A stretch of 64,000 nt of DNA. It comes from Streptomyces sp. NBC_00193. GTDB lineage: Bacteria > Actinomycetota > Actinomycetes > Streptomycetales > Streptomycetaceae. Of this stretch, positions 1 through 8,979 are shown one piece after another; within the stretch, counting starts at the first letter, position 1; each line of letters begins with the position of its first letter. The notes beneath the pieces are model-generated. The model made no database searches and was not told where the DNA came from. It saw only the letters and a program-made list of their open reading frames with translations. Both the position numbers and the translations under genes were made by a program. The DNA lies in contig NZ_JAPEMM010000002.1 in the NCBI RefSeq assembly GCF_026342735.1, positions 434,001 to 498,000 of the forward strand. Direction: 5' to 3'.

Positions 1-2
1 GC

Positions 3-386
3 GTCACCCCGCGTTATCTCATCCCCTCCCTCCAGATCCAGGCGCAGCACACGGACCCGGCCACGGCCGACCGTTCGGTGTTGAAGGTCGTCGAGGTCTA
101 CGGGAAGCACCTCTCGGACATGCAGGCCGAGCAGCAGATCCCGGCGGCGGGCCGGATGAGCGTCACCCTGCTGGTACCGCCGTCCGCGGTGGCGCAGCTC
201 GGGACCAAGAGCCGCGGACTGGCCGGGACGGCCGTCCTGGCCCTGGTCGCCGGCACGGCCTGCGCGCTGTGGACCGATCAGTTGCTGGCGGGCCGCTCCC
301 GGCGCCGGCGCGAAAGCGCCGGCGCCGGGAGCAACAGGACGGAGCGGGACGGGAGTCCCGTGCCGACGGCCGCGGCGGCCCGCTGA
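3..386 (+). CDS. Membrane protein C-terminus, chain-length-determinant (Wzz-like) type (5' truncated)
   Basis: The gene enters from the left edge, so only about 127 C-terminal residues are visible; the frame is open from base 3. A soluble stretch rich in Gln/Glu ('SDMQAEQQIP') is followed by one hydrophobic segment ('LAGTAVLALVAGTACALW') and then a short, very basic Arg-rich cytoplasmic tail. A large extracytoplasmic part closed by a C-terminal membrane helix is the layout of polysaccharide co-polymerase/chain-length proteins, and the neighbour across the terminator is an exopolysaccharide operon. That family call is inference from layout and context; no diagnostic motif is visible. The stop codon lies inside a perfect terminator hairpin. 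Confidence 0.5.
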   Translation, partial: VTPRYLIPSLQIQAQHTDPATADRSVLKVVEVYGKHLSDMQAEQQIPAAGRMSVTLLVPPSAVAQLGTKSRGLAGTAVLALVAGTACALWTDQLLAGRSRRRRESAGAGSNRTERDGSPVPTAAAAR

Positions 387-400
387 GACAGCGGGCCGCC
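374..400 (+). terminator. Hairpin overlapping the stop codon, between convergent genes
   Basis: Perfect 12-bp arms (GGCGGCCCGCTG / CAGCGGGCCGCC) with a 3-nt loop. The TGA stop of the upstream gene (384-386) is part of the hairpin. No T-tract follows, as is usual in Streptomyces. It separates the plus-strand membrane gene from the minus-strand glycosyltransferase ending at 443. A second, weaker hairpin (411-416 / 423-428) follows. Confidence 0.6.
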
Positions 401-442
401 CGGCCGCCAACGCCCCCGGTTCGGGGCGGTGGTGCGGTGTCA

Positions 443-1489
443 TCAGATCCCTCGGCGCTTCCAGGACTGCCACCAGAGCCATTCGCGGCCCCTGTCGGCT
501 ACGGCCGACAGCACGAGCGGCTGGAGGTACGGCATCACACGGGCCCCGATCCGGCGGCGCCGACGCAGCGCCCCGTACTCCGCGAGCGAGGTGTACCGGG
601 GCAGGCACTCGGCGGCGAAGGCCTCCAGTTCCTCGACCGGGACCACCGCGGTGCGTCCGCGGTCGTAGGCCCGGTAGGCGCGCCGCAGGGCGTACCGGGC
701 GAGCCGGGTGCGGGCCGCGGTCGACAGCCGGCCCGCCTCCGGGAGCAGTCCGCCGCACTTCTCCAGCACCGAGTCGAAGGCGACGAGGCGCTGGCGCAGG
801 TCGTCGAGCTGCCCACCGAAGTCCGTGGTGGACATGTTGTTGCCGTGGACCCGGTAGAAGGCCTGGTCGGCCCCCCGGACGTAACCCACGTCGGCGTGGG
901 CCGCGAGCCGCATCCACATCTCGATGTCACCGGCGTGCGGAAGCTCCGGGTCGTAGCCCCCGACCTTGCGCTGGAGGCTGGTGCGCACGACCACCTCGGG
1001 TGAGGTGATGCACCCGGTGCCCTCCCGGAAGCGCCGCTCCAGCCACCACCGCCCGGGATAGACCACCGAACCGGTGGACCGGGTGCGGGCCGCCGGCAGC
1101 GGCCCGCCGTGCTGGAACCGCAGCGGCCTGCCGTAGGCGAAGCCGGCTTCCGGATGGGCGTCGAGCAGGGCCGCGGCGCGCACCAGGGCGCCGGGGACCA
1201 GCCGGTCGTCGGCGGAGAGCAGGGCGACGTAGTCCCCGTCCGCCCACTCGAGCAGGCCCTCGTTGTAGGTGGCGATGTGGCCCTGGTTCTTCTCGTGGAC
1301 CCGGACCTCGATCCGCGGGTCGGCCGCCGCGAGGGCGCGCGCGACGTCCGCGGAGTCGTCGGGGGAGGCGTCGTCGATGATCAGTACCCGTACGTCGACG
1401 CCTTCCTGTTCGTCCAGGACGCTCTTGACGCAGTCGGCCAGGAAGTGGCCGTACTTGTAGCAGGGGATCACCACGCTGACGGTGCTCAC
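443..1489 (-). CDS. Family 2 glycosyltransferase (GT-A fold)
   Basis: A 348-aa cytoplasmic glycosyltransferase predicted to transfer a nucleotide-activated sugar onto a glycan or lipid-linked acceptor. The N-terminus is the classical GT2 nucleotide-binding strand (VVIPCYKYG), followed by 'IIDDASPDD' (residues 37-45) and the metal-binding 'SADDR' (92-96), which is the DxD-equivalent. The C-terminal 100 residues are Arg-rich and helical with no membrane span. The start is the GTG at 1489, which overlaps the stop of the preceding secreted-protein gene by 4 bp (GTGA); the open frame continues upstream but only as antisense noise. It is the last gene of the seven-gene operon and so probably uses the sugar made by the upstream enzymes. 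Donor and acceptor cannot be read from sequence. Confidence 0.85.
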   Translation of the reverse strand: MSTVSVVIPCYKYGHFLADCVKSVLDEQEGVDVRVLIIDDASPDDSADVARALAAADPRIEVRVHEKNQGHIATYNEGLLEWADGDYVALLSADDRLVPGALVRAAALLDAHPEAGFAYGRPLRFQHGGPLPAARTRSTGSVVYPGRWWLERRFREGTGCITSPEVVVRTSLQRKVGGYDPELPHAGDIEMWMRLAAHADVGYVRGADQAFYRVHGNNMSTTDFGGQLDDLRQRLVAFDSVLEKCGGLLPEAGRLSTAARTRLARYALRRAYRAYDRGRTAVVPVEELEAFAAECLPRYTSLAEYGALRRRRRIGARVMPYLQPLVLSAVADRGREWLWWQSWKRRGI

Positions 1490-4400
1490 TGGCCGGACAC
1501 CTCCGTGGATCCCTCCGCGAGCGGGGCGGGGGCCGTGGTGGTGAAGACCGGGCCGACCCAGTAGTTCACCGATCCGAAGGTGTTGTTCGGGAAGACCGTG
1601 CCCGCGCCGTACTTGTAGAGGCCGTTGCCGGTGCCCGCGCCGCCGCCGTCGGCCGGGGCCACGAGCGGATAGGAGCGGTGCGCGGCGCTGAAGTATCCGC
1701 CGTCCACGGAGTACTTGCCGTTCGGCGCGTGGTACGAGGCCACGTACTCGGTGTTCGCGGTGATGGCCACCGGGGTGGCGAAGTGAAGCTGCTGCCAGCC
1801 CGAGACGGTCTCGCTGCCGAAGGTTCCGGTGGCCAGGAGCGTGCCGTTCGCGGACCAGAGGCTGCCGGTGTGGGTGCCGGTGTTCCCGGGGCCCTTGTAG
1901 AAGGTGACGCCGGTGACGTAGCCGGCGACCGTGGACTGGAAACGGGTGCCCAGTTCGACGGAGTTGGTGTCGTCGCCGACGTTGGCGGTGGTCGGGGTGG
2001 CGTTCGGACCCCACAGGGTGCAGGGGCAGTTCACCGCCGGCGGGCTCGTGCTGGTGGTGAAGGTCCAGGTGACCGGCGCGGCCATGGCGTTGCCCCACAG
2101 GTCGGCCACCTGCACCGACGCCGTGTAGGTGGTGCCCAGTGCCAGTTCGCTGGACGGGGTGAAGGTGGCGCTGTTGGAGATGTCGAGGACCTTGCTGCCC
2201 GGGACGGTCACGCCGCCGGGACCCTTGACGGTGAACACCAGCGTGTCGGCGTCGACCGCCGAGTTGAAGGCGGCCTTCACCGTGGTGGTGATCGAGGTGC
2301 CGGTCGCCGCGGACTGCGGGGTGGTCGAGGTGACGGTCGGCGGCGTCGTGCTCGCGGTGGCGGTGTCCAGGACCGCGTCCACCCAGTAGTTGCTGCCGGA
2401 GGCGGCGGTGGACGGGAACCCGCCGGTGCCGCTGTAGCGGTAGACGCCGTTGCCGCCGTCGGTGCCGCTCTTCAGCGCGGTGAAGGGTGCCAGCCCGGCG
2501 TCGGCCGAGGCGAAGGTGGTGTCGAAGGAGTACCCGCCGTTGGGGGCGAAGTAGGAGGCGATGTAGGTGGTGTTGGCCTTGACCGGGATCGGCGAGGAGA
2601 AGTTGAGCTGCTGCCAGCCCGATGCGGTCTCGTTGGTGAAGGTGCCCGTGGCCAGGCGCTGGCCGGTGCTGCTCCAGAGGCTGCCCGTGTGGGTGCCGGT
2701 GTTGGCCGGGGACTTGTAGAAGCGGACGCCCGTGATCGAACCGGGCACCGAGGAGCGGATCTTCACGCCGAGTTCCACGGCGCTGCCGTCACCGGCGTTG
2801 ACGGTGCCCGGCACGGCCGCGGCGGGCCAGACGGTGCAGGGGCACTGCTGGGGTCCCACGGTCAGCGGCACGGTGGTGGTGGCGCCGATGTTGACGCTGT
2901 CGTCCACCGCGCGGACCTTGATCTGCGCGGAACCCGGGGTGGTCGGGGTCCACTTGTAGCTCCAGGACGCGACGCCCGTGGTGGCCTTCCAGGTGGTTCC
3001 GCCGTCGGTGGAGACCTCCACGCGGGCCACGACTCCGCCGCCGCTGTCGGAGGCGGTGCCCGTGATGGTCACGGGCCGCAGGGCGGGCACGGTGGCGTTG
3101 GCCGCGGGGCTGGTCACGGTGATGACCGGGCCGGTGTGGTCCGCGGAGGCGGTGGCCACGACCAGGTTGCTCTGCAGGGACTTGGGCTGGACCCCCATGT
3201 CGGCGAAGATGTTCACCGTCGCCTGCTGCATCCGCTTGTCCTCGGTGACCACCGCGTCGTCCGGGTTGCCGGTCGGCATGTTGGTCAGGCCCCAGGACCA
3301 CTGCACGGTGCCGGAGCCGAAGACCAGGGCGCCCGAGGTCTGGTCGCGGAAGGCGACCAGGCTGTGCGTCGCGGTCCCGTTGCCGTACGTGTTCCCGTAG
3401 TCGAGGCGGTACTTGCCGTCGTTGATGTCCACCGTGGTGGAGGACATCGCGATCTGGCCGGGCGGACGGGCCGCGTCCTCCACGTCGCTGTCCCACTCGT
3501 AGCCGAGCGTGCCGACGGGGAAGGTGGCGGTCTGGGAGGGGGTCAGGTTCGCGACGGTGGTGTTGCGCCACAGCCGCATCTTGGCGTAGGCGCCGGGGAC
3601 GGTGATCGCGTCGCTGCGGTAGCCGTTCACGGTGAACAGCGAGCCGGTGAGCTGGTTCTGCGGCTGGTAGGGACGGCCGTTGGTGGCGCTGGCCGGGTCC
3701 ATGAAGGTGCCCGTCCAGATCCCGCTCGGGTCGGGGATGCCGTTGGGCTGCGGGAAGGAGAGCTTGGTCTCCTTGTAGCAGACCAGGGTCCGGTTGGCCG
3801 TGTTGGCCCCGTCGATGCTGGGGGCCAGGCGGGTCTTCCAGAAGATCTCGTTGCCGGCGAAGTAGGTCTGGTGCTGGCCCGCGCGGCGGGTGTTCAGGGC
3901 GTTGGTGAACTGGTCCTGGGTCCAGTACTCGTCGTGCCCCGAGGACATGAACACCTTGTGGTTCTGCAGCTGGGTCGCGCCCCTGGTCGACATGTCGATG
4001 CCGGACATGTAGCTGACGTCGTACCCGTTGCGCTCCAGCCAGGCGACCATCTGGTACTCGGATCCGTAGATCCCGTTCTCGCCGCCGATGTCCATCGGCC
4101 GGTTGTAACTGACCTCGTAGGCACGGCCGTCGGGGGCGGGGCCGCCGCCGTCGTAGAGGTCCTGGCCGCCGTAGTTGTTGTACGCCTGCCAGGTCTGGTC
4201 GCTGGTCTGCACGACGATGTCGGAGTGGCTGGCGTCGTTGCGGACCACGAACGGGTAGGGCATGACCCCGTTGCCGTCCGCCTGGTCGAAGTTGGCTATG
4301 TAGAGGCCGGAGACGGCGTCGGAGGGCACCGTCCAGGTCGAGGTGACCGGCCAGTTGCCGCAGTCGACGAGGCCGGTGGAGGCCTTCTTGGTGCAGGCCG

Positions 4401-4785
4401 CCGGGTTGCCGCCCTGGGGGAAGTTGGCCGGGTACGTCTGGGCCGCCTGGGCGGCGGTCGACATCAGGCGGGCTCCGTCACCCCCGTAGTGGCCGAGCCG
4501 GTAGACCGACACCTTGTAGGCCGTCGGCGACTGGATCTTGAACTGCAGGGTCTCGCCCGCCTGCACGCTCTCCTTGGCCGGGAAGCCCTTGATGTCTCCG
4601 TAGGCGCTGGGTGCGAACCAGTCGGACATCGGTGTGCCCGCCTTCGAGTTCTCGCACACGATCGCGTTGGAGCCGGGGCCGCACGGGTCCGCCGCGACCG
4701 CCACCGATGGCGGCAGCGCCGCCGCCATCAGGGCTGCCACCACGGTGAAGAGCCCGTACCGCAGCAGCCTTGTCCGTCTGTTCAT
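1486..4785 (-). CDS. Secreted multidomain protein: DMFase-beta-like domain, Ig-like domains and two DUF4082 modules
   Basis: A 1099-aa exported protein. A signal peptide (residues 1-32: Arg-rich n-region, 'LLRYGLFTVVAALMAAALPP', then AVA-A) is followed at about 35-550 by a domain resembling the C-terminal part of the N,N-dimethylformamidase beta subunit, with the characteristic 'SSGHDEYWT'. Next are an Ig-like domain (~557-642), a DUF4082 module beginning 'CPCTVWPAAAVPG' (~648-795), an SbsA/Big_5-type Ig domain (~800-910) and a second DUF4082 module beginning 'CPCTLWGPNATP' (~913-1090). The two DUF4082 copies share 'NTGTHTGSLW' and 'SGWQQL'. No sortase motif or membrane anchor is present. ATG at 4785 starts it; it is 44 bp downstream of the aminotransferase and overlaps the GT2 start. 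Biochemical role unknown; a glycan-associated wall protein is inference from context. Confidence 0.85.
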   Translation of the reverse strand: MNRRTRLLRYGLFTVVAALMAAALPPSVAVAADPCGPGSNAIVCENSKAGTPMSDWFAPSAYGDIKGFPAKESVQAGETLQFKIQSPTAYKVSVYRLGHYGGDGARLMSTAAQAAQTYPANFPQGGNPAACTKKASTGLVDCGNWPVTSTWTVPSDAVSGLYIANFDQADGNGVMPYPFVVRNDASHSDIVVQTSDQTWQAYNNYGGQDLYDGGGPAPDGRAYEVSYNRPMDIGGENGIYGSEYQMVAWLERNGYDVSYMSGIDMSTRGATQLQNHKVFMSSGHDEYWTQDQFTNALNTRRAGQHQTYFAGNEIFWKTRLAPSIDGANTANRTLVCYKETKLSFPQPNGIPDPSGIWTGTFMDPASATNGRPYQPQNQLTGSLFTVNGYRSDAITVPGAYAKMRLWRNTTVANLTPSQTATFPVGTLGYEWDSDVEDAARPPGQIAMSSTTVDINDGKYRLDYGNTYGNGTATHSLVAFRDQTSGALVFGSGTVQWSWGLTNMPTGNPDDAVVTEDKRMQQATVNIFADMGVQPKSLQSNLVVATASADHTGPVITVTSPAANATVPALRPVTITGTASDSGGGVVARVEVSTDGGTTWKATTGVASWSYKWTPTTPGSAQIKVRAVDDSVNIGATTTVPLTVGPQQCPCTVWPAAAVPGTVNAGDGSAVELGVKIRSSVPGSITGVRFYKSPANTGTHTGSLWSSTGQRLATGTFTNETASGWQQLNFSSPIPVKANTTYIASYFAPNGGYSFDTTFASADAGLAPFTALKSGTDGGNGVYRYSGTGGFPSTAASGSNYWVDAVLDTATASTTPPTVTSTTPQSAATGTSITTTVKAAFNSAVDADTLVFTVKGPGGVTVPGSKVLDISNSATFTPSSELALGTTYTASVQVADLWGNAMAAPVTWTFTTSTSPPAVNCPCTLWGPNATPTTANVGDDTNSVELGTRFQSTVAGYVTGVTFYKGPGNTGTHTGSLWSANGTLLATGTFGSETVSGWQQLHFATPVAITANTEYVASYHAPNGKYSVDGGYFSAAHRSYPLVAPADGGGAGTGNGLYKYGAGTVFPNNTFGSVNYWVGPVFTTTAPAPLAEGSTEVSGQ

Positions 4786-4829
4786 CCGAACCTCATTTGG
4801 GAGTGCCTGGGGTGATGCGACGCCTGGCG

Positions 4830-5945
4830 TCAGCGCAGCGCTGCTGAGAGCGCGTCCACGACCCGCTGCTGTTGGGCGGCGGTGATCTGGGGGAAGAGCG
4901 GCAGGGAGAGCATCCGGTCGGCGGCCAGCTCGGCGTGCGGGAAGGCCCCGCGGCCGTGTCCGAGGTGGGCGAAGGCCGGGGTGAGGTGGACCGGGGCCGG
5001 ATAGTGCACGCCGGCGCCGATGCCCTCCGCGTTGAGCTTGCCGACGACCGCGTCGCGGTCCGCGCCGCTGACCCGGATGACGTACAGGTGCCAGACGTGG
5101 ACGTTGCCCGGCGCCGTGACCGGCAGGGTGAGGCGTCCCGTGGCCGCCAGGTCTCCCAGCAGCCCGTCGTAGCGGGCGGCGGCGGCCCGGCGGGCCTCGT
5201 TCCCCTGGGCGAGCAGGGCCAGCTTGGCCCGCAGCACGACGGCCTGCAGACCGTCGAGCCTGCTGTTGAAACCGGCCACGTCGTGCCGGTACTTGGCGAC
5301 GCCGCCGTGGTTGGCCAGCGCCCGGACCAGGTCGGCGGCCTCCTCGTCGTCGGTCACCACCGCGCCGGCGTCCCCGTAGGCGCCCAGGTTCTTGCCCGGG
5401 TAGAAGCTGGTCGCGGCGATCCCCCCGCTGCCGGGGGTGCGGCCCTCCCGGGAGGCACCCTGGCTCTGCGCGGCGTCCTCGACGAGCTTGGCGTACGAGG
5501 GCAGGCCCGCGGCGAGCGCGGAGGTGTCGGCGCACTGCCCGTACAGGTGGACCGGGACCACCGCGCGGGTGGCCTTGGTGACCGCGTCGAGCGCGGCCTG
5601 CGGGTCGAGCAGCAGGGTGTCGGGGAGGCAGTCGGCCAGCACCGGCCGGGCGCCGATCCGGGCGACCGCGCCGGCGGTGGCGATGAACGTGTTGGCGGGC
5701 AGCACGACCTCGTCGCCGACGCCCACTCCGCTCGCCCGCAGGGCCAGTTCCAGGGCGTCGGTGCCGTTGGCCACGCCGACGCAGTGTCCGACCCCGGCGA
5801 AGGCCGCGTACTCGCGCTCGAAGGCCCGTACCTCCTCGCCGCCGATGAAGGCGGTGTCGGCCAGCACGCGGTCGAATCCCGCACGTAAGGCGTCCGCGAC
5901 CTCGGCGTGCGCGGCCTTCAGGTCGACGAGCGGTATCTGGTTCAT
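4830..5945 (-). CDS. DegT/DnrJ/EryC1/StrS-family sugar aminotransferase (first of two)
   Basis: A 371-aa PLP-dependent aminotransferase of the sugar-modifying DegT family; such enzymes convert a keto-sugar nucleotide to an amino sugar using glutamate. The PLP-binding lysine is K185 in 'SFYPGKNLGAYGD', with the cofactor-contacting D157 in 'VEDAAQ'. The start 'IPLVDLKAAHAEV' and the 'FIGGEEVRAFE' stretch resemble the FdtB/QdtB 3-amino-sugar subgroup, a position-specificity hint rather than proof. ATG at 5945 overlaps the stop of the acyltransferase gene upstream (ATGA). A second DegT enzyme lies two genes away, so the pathway may add two amino groups or make two sugars. Confidence 0.88.
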   Translation of the reverse strand: MNQIPLVDLKAAHAEVADALRAGFDRVLADTAFIGGEEVRAFEREYAAFAGVGHCVGVANGTDALELALRASGVGVGDEVVLPANTFIATAGAVARIGARPVLADCLPDTLLLDPQAALDAVTKATRAVVPVHLYGQCADTSALAAGLPSYAKLVEDAAQSQGASREGRTPGSGGIAATSFYPGKNLGAYGDAGAVVTDDEEAADLVRALANHGGVAKYRHDVAGFNSRLDGLQAVVLRAKLALLAQGNEARRAAAARYDGLLGDLAATGRLTLPVTAPGNVHVWHLYVIRVSGADRDAVVGKLNAEGIGAGVHYPAPVHLTPAFAHLGHGRGAFPHAELAADRMLSLPLFPQITAAQQQRVVDALSAALR

Positions 5946-6730
5946 GCGGCTGTGCTCCCCATCCGTGTCTCCGGCCTCCGGCCGGTCTGCGACTCATCGG
6001 CCCGGAGCTCTTCGAGCGCCGGGCCCCCCGCCTCGCGCAACCGGCGGGCGGGGCTTCCTGCCCACACCTCGCCGGCCGGCACGTCGGCCAGGACCGTGCT
6101 TCCCATCCCGGTCAGCGACCAGGCGCCGACCTTCGTGTACTCCCTGACCAGTGCGCCGGCGCCCACGTAGGCGCCGCGCCCCAGCCGTACCCCGCCGCCG
6201 AGGCGGACCCCGGAGGCCAGGGTCGCGAAGTCCCCGACCTCGTCGTCGTGGGTGAGGACCACGTGCGGCATGACCGCCACGTGGGCCCCCACCCGTACCG
6301 CCGCGGTCAGCACGCAGTGCGCGAGCAGGACCGTGCCCGGCCCGAGGACCGAGGAGCCGGAGAGCGCCGCCGTGGGGTGGACCACGACGGCGTACCGGCT
6401 CTCGGGCAGCGCGAGCCGCCGCACCAGGCGGGCCCGTACCCCGTAGTCGCGGGGGCTGCCGACGCAGACCACCACGCGGGCGTCCGGGCGTTCGTGCACC
6501 AGGGCGCTGCCGCCCAGGACGGGGACGCCGTCGACGTCCCGGCCGTGCAGGGCAGGGTCGTCGTCCAGGTGCCCGTCGAGCCGCCAGCGCGGGACCCGGC
6601 CGGCCGCCAGGTCGGCGGCGGCCGCGTCCCGTACGGCCTGGGCGGTCTCCCGGGCGAAGCCGCCCGCGCCGACGATCAGCAGGCTCTCCGTCGCCGCGGC
6701 CCCGGCGACGCGGCCGTGCGGCCCGCTCAT
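5942..6730 (-). CDS. NeuD/PglD-type sugar O/N-acyltransferase (left-handed beta-helix)
   Basis: A 262-aa protein with an N-terminal nucleotide-sugar-binding Rossmann-like domain ('LLIVGAGGFARETA', residues 17-30) and a C-terminal hexapeptide-repeat beta-helix ('VLGPGTVLLAHCVLTAAVRV', then 'VGAHVAVMPHVVLTHDDEVG'). This is the plan of PglD, NeuD and PerB-like enzymes that acylate an amino sugar nucleotide from acetyl-CoA; the catalytic His of the family probably corresponds to the one in 'HVVLTHDDEVGD'. It sits between the two aminotransferases with 4-bp overlaps on both sides, so it very likely acylates the amine one of them installs. The hydrophilic C-terminal tail (about 30 aa) is dispensable-looking. 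Acyl specificity cannot be told. Confidence 0.85.
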   Translation of the reverse strand: MSGPHGRVAGAAATESLLIVGAGGFARETAQAVRDAAAADLAAGRVPRWRLDGHLDDDPALHGRDVDGVPVLGGSALVHERPDARVVVCVGSPRDYGVRARLVRRLALPESRYAVVVHPTAALSGSSVLGPGTVLLAHCVLTAAVRVGAHVAVMPHVVLTHDDEVGDFATLASGVRLGGGVRLGRGAYVGAGALVREYTKVGAWSLTGMGSTVLADVPAGEVWAGSPARRLREAGGPALEELRADESQTGRRPETRMGSTAA

Positions 6731-7893
6731 CCGCCGCCGGCCTGTGCGCGCAGCGCCGCCACCACCCGGTCCTGCTGCTCCTCGGTCATCGTGTGGAACA
6801 GCGGCAGGATCAGGGAGTCGCGGGTGATCCGCTCGGTCACCGGCAGCTCCACCGCACCGTGACCGGCGTACGCCGGCTCCAGGTGGGAGGCCATGATCCC
6901 GCGGCGGGCCGAGATCCCGGCCTCGGCCAGCGCCGCGAGCAGTTCGTCGCGGCCGACGGGGAAGTCCTCGGCCAGGAGCACCCAGTAGGACTGGAAGTTC
7001 CCCTCGCCGTGGGCGGGGTCCCGGACCGGGGTCAGGCCCGGGACCCCGGCGAGGAGCTGCGCGTACCGGGCGGCGAGGAACCGCCTGCGGGCCACGATCT
7101 CGTCCAGCTTGCCCAGTTGCACCAGGCCGACCGCGGCCTGGATGTCGGTCATCCGGTAGTTGTAGCCGACCTCGAGGTAGCTCTCGGCGATCGGCTTGCT
7201 GCTCGCGTGCCGCTGCGCCGCGGACACGTTCATGCCGTGCTCGCGCAGCCGGCGCAGCCGCTCGGCCCACGCGGCGTCGTCCGTGGTCACCATGCCGCCC
7301 TCGCCGGTGGTGATCACCTTGCGGGGGTGGAAGGACCAGGCGGCCAGGAGGGCCCCCTGGCCGACCGGCTTGCCCCCGACGGTGGCGCCGATGCCGCAGG
7401 CGGCGTCCTCGACCAGGGCGAGGCCCCGGTCGGCGCAGGCGGCGCGCAGGGCGTGCACGTCGGCCGGGACCCCGCCCTGGTGGACCGCGATCACGGCCTT
7501 GGTGCGCGGGGTGAGGACGGCGTCCACGGTGGCCGGGGTCAGGTTCCCGGTGGCCTCCTCGACGTCCGCGAACACCGGCTGCGCGCCGACGTAGCGGACC
7601 GCGTTGGCCGTGGCGATGAAGGAGAGCGAGGGGACGACGACCTCGTCGCCCGGACCGAGGTCCAAGGCGATGAGCGAGAGGTGCAGGGCGGTGGTGCACG
7701 AGCTCACCGCGATGCCGTGCTCCGCGCCCACCCGCTCGGCGAAGGCCCGTTCGAACTCCGCGACCCGGGGTCCCTGGGCCACCCAGCCGGACAGGACCGC
7801 GTCGGCGGCGGCCCGTGCCTCGTCCTCACCGAGCCACGGGATCATGACGGGGATGCGGGCGGGGGCGGCGGCGCCGGTGTCCTGGCTGCTCAT
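6727..7893 (-). CDS. DegT/DnrJ/EryC1/StrS-family sugar aminotransferase (second)
   Basis: A 388-aa PLP enzyme with K192 in 'SFHPRKVITTGEGGM' and D163 in 'VEDAACGIGA'. The motif 'PWLGEDEARAAADAVLSGWVAQGPRV' split over residues 19-44 is typical of the ArnB/PseC/PglE/WbpE branch, which amino-transfers to C3 or C4 of keto-hexose nucleotides. It differs from the first DegT of the operon in length and around the lysine, so it is not a recent duplicate. ATG at 7893 overlaps the epimerase stop; its own stop overlaps the acyltransferase start. Together with the Gfo/Idh dehydrogenase it recalls the WbpB-WbpE-WbpD order of 3-acetamido sugar pathways, which is inference. Confidence 0.88.
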   Translation of the reverse strand: MSSQDTGAAAPARIPVMIPWLGEDEARAAADAVLSGWVAQGPRVAEFERAFAERVGAEHGIAVSSCTTALHLSLIALDLGPGDEVVVPSLSFIATANAVRYVGAQPVFADVEEATGNLTPATVDAVLTPRTKAVIAVHQGGVPADVHALRAACADRGLALVEDAACGIGATVGGKPVGQGALLAAWSFHPRKVITTGEGGMVTTDDAAWAERLRRLREHGMNVSAAQRHASSKPIAESYLEVGYNYRMTDIQAAVGLVQLGKLDEIVARRRFLAARYAQLLAGVPGLTPVRDPAHGEGNFQSYWVLLAEDFPVGRDELLAALAEAGISARRGIMASHLEPAYAGHGAVELPVTERITRDSLILPLFHTMTEEQQDRVVAALRAQAGGG

Positions 7894-8891
7894 CGGCCGG
7901 CCTCCGCGGATGCGGCGTCCTCGGCCTCCGCGCGCTCGGCCCGCCACCAGTCGACCAGGTCCCGCAGCCCGCTGCGCAGGTCGATCTCGGCCGTGAAGCC
8001 GAGGCGCTCGGCGGCCTGCGAGGTGTCCGCGAGCCGGCGGGTCACCCCGTTCACGGCGCGCGCCGGTCCGTGCTCCGGCGTCAGGCCCTCGGCGCCCATG
8101 GCCTCCAGGAGGCCGTTCGCCAGCTCCAGCAGACTGGTCTCGGAGCCGCTCGCGACGTTGAACACCTCGTCGGTCAGGTCCGATTCGGCGGCCAGCAGGT
8201 TGGCCCTGGCGATGTCCCGGACGTCGACGAAGTCCATGGTCTGGGTTCCGTCGCCGAGGATCAGGGGCGGTTCGCCCGCGGCGATCCGCTCCATCCAGCG
8301 GATCAGCACCTCGGTGTACAGACCGTGGATGTCCATCCGGGGGCCGTACACGTTGAAGTAGCGCAGCGCGACGTAGTCCAGCCCGTACATGGCGTGGAAA
8401 CTGCGCAGCACGCCTTCGTTGAAGGCCTTCGCGGCCCCGTAGAAGGTGTCGTTGTTGTACGCGTGGTGGCGCTCGGTGGTCGGGAAGGACTCGGCCATCC
8501 CGTAGACCGAGGCCGAGGAGGAGGCGATGACCTTGCCCACTCCGGCGGCCGCGGCGGCCTCCAGCACGTTGAACGTCCCGTCGACCATCACCTCGTTCGC
8601 CAGCCGCGGCTCCTCGGCGCACTGGGTGATCCGGATCGCCGCCAGGTGGAAGACCAGGTCGGCGCCTTCGGTCGCCTTGCGCACGGCGGCTACGTCCCGG
8701 ATGTCGCCCTCGACCAGGTCCACGACCCCGCTCGGCAGGGCGCGGGCCAGGTTGGCGGTGCGTCCCCGTACGAAGTTGTCGAGCACGACGATCTCGCGCG
8801 CCCCGTTGTCCACCAGCAGGTCCACCAGGTGCGAGCCGATCGTGCCCGCTCCGCCGGTGACCAGAATCCTCTTGCCTCGTACGCTGCTCAA
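7890..8891 (-). CDS. NAD-dependent epimerase/dehydratase (extended SDR) acting on an NDP-sugar
   Basis: A 333-aa extended short-chain dehydrogenase. The NAD-binding 'GGAGTIG' is at residues 13-19, the acidic residue ending strand 2 is D38 in 'VVLDNF', Ser/Thr of the catalytic triad lie in 'SSSASVYG' and the YxxxK pair is Y151/K155 in 'FYGAAKAFNE'. 'RYFNVYGPRMD' is the substrate-side motif common to UDP-glucose/UDP-GlcNAc 4-epimerases and related enzymes. It starts with TTG at 8891 behind an AGGGG element, and its stop overlaps the next gene by 4 bp. It probably supplies or isomerises the nucleotide sugar that the aminotransferases modify; epimerase versus dehydratase cannot be settled from motifs. 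Confidence 0.87.
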   Translation of the reverse strand: MSSVRGKRILVTGGAGTIGSHLVDLLVDNGAREIVVLDNFVRGRTANLARALPSGVVDLVEGDIRDVAAVRKATEGADLVFHLAAIRITQCAEEPRLANEVMVDGTFNVLEAAAAAGVGKVIASSSASVYGMAESFPTTERHHAYNNDTFYGAAKAFNEGVLRSFHAMYGLDYVALRYFNVYGPRMDIHGLYTEVLIRWMERIAAGEPPLILGDGTQTMDFVDVRDIARANLLAAESDLTDEVFNVASGSETSLLELANGLLEAMGAEGLTPEHGPARAVNGVTRRLADTSQAAERLGFTAEIDLRSGLRDLVDWWRAERAEAEDAASAEAGR

Positions 8892-8979
8892 CGCCCTGCC
8901 CCTACTGAGTCGGTCATGGTCTTTCCTGCTGTGCCCGGAGCGCCGTACGCGGCTGCGCTCCGGGCGGCGTCGTCAACGC

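Noticed and set aside
1678..4815. A 1045-codon open frame on the plus strand opposite the large secreted-protein gene
   Set aside because: Antisense shadow of a GC-rich gene: composition is Gly/Val/Arg/Ala-heavy with no domain, while the opposite frame has a signal peptide and recognisable domains. The same reasoning removed other long antisense frames (15267-16898, 31850-35371, 27251-29557).
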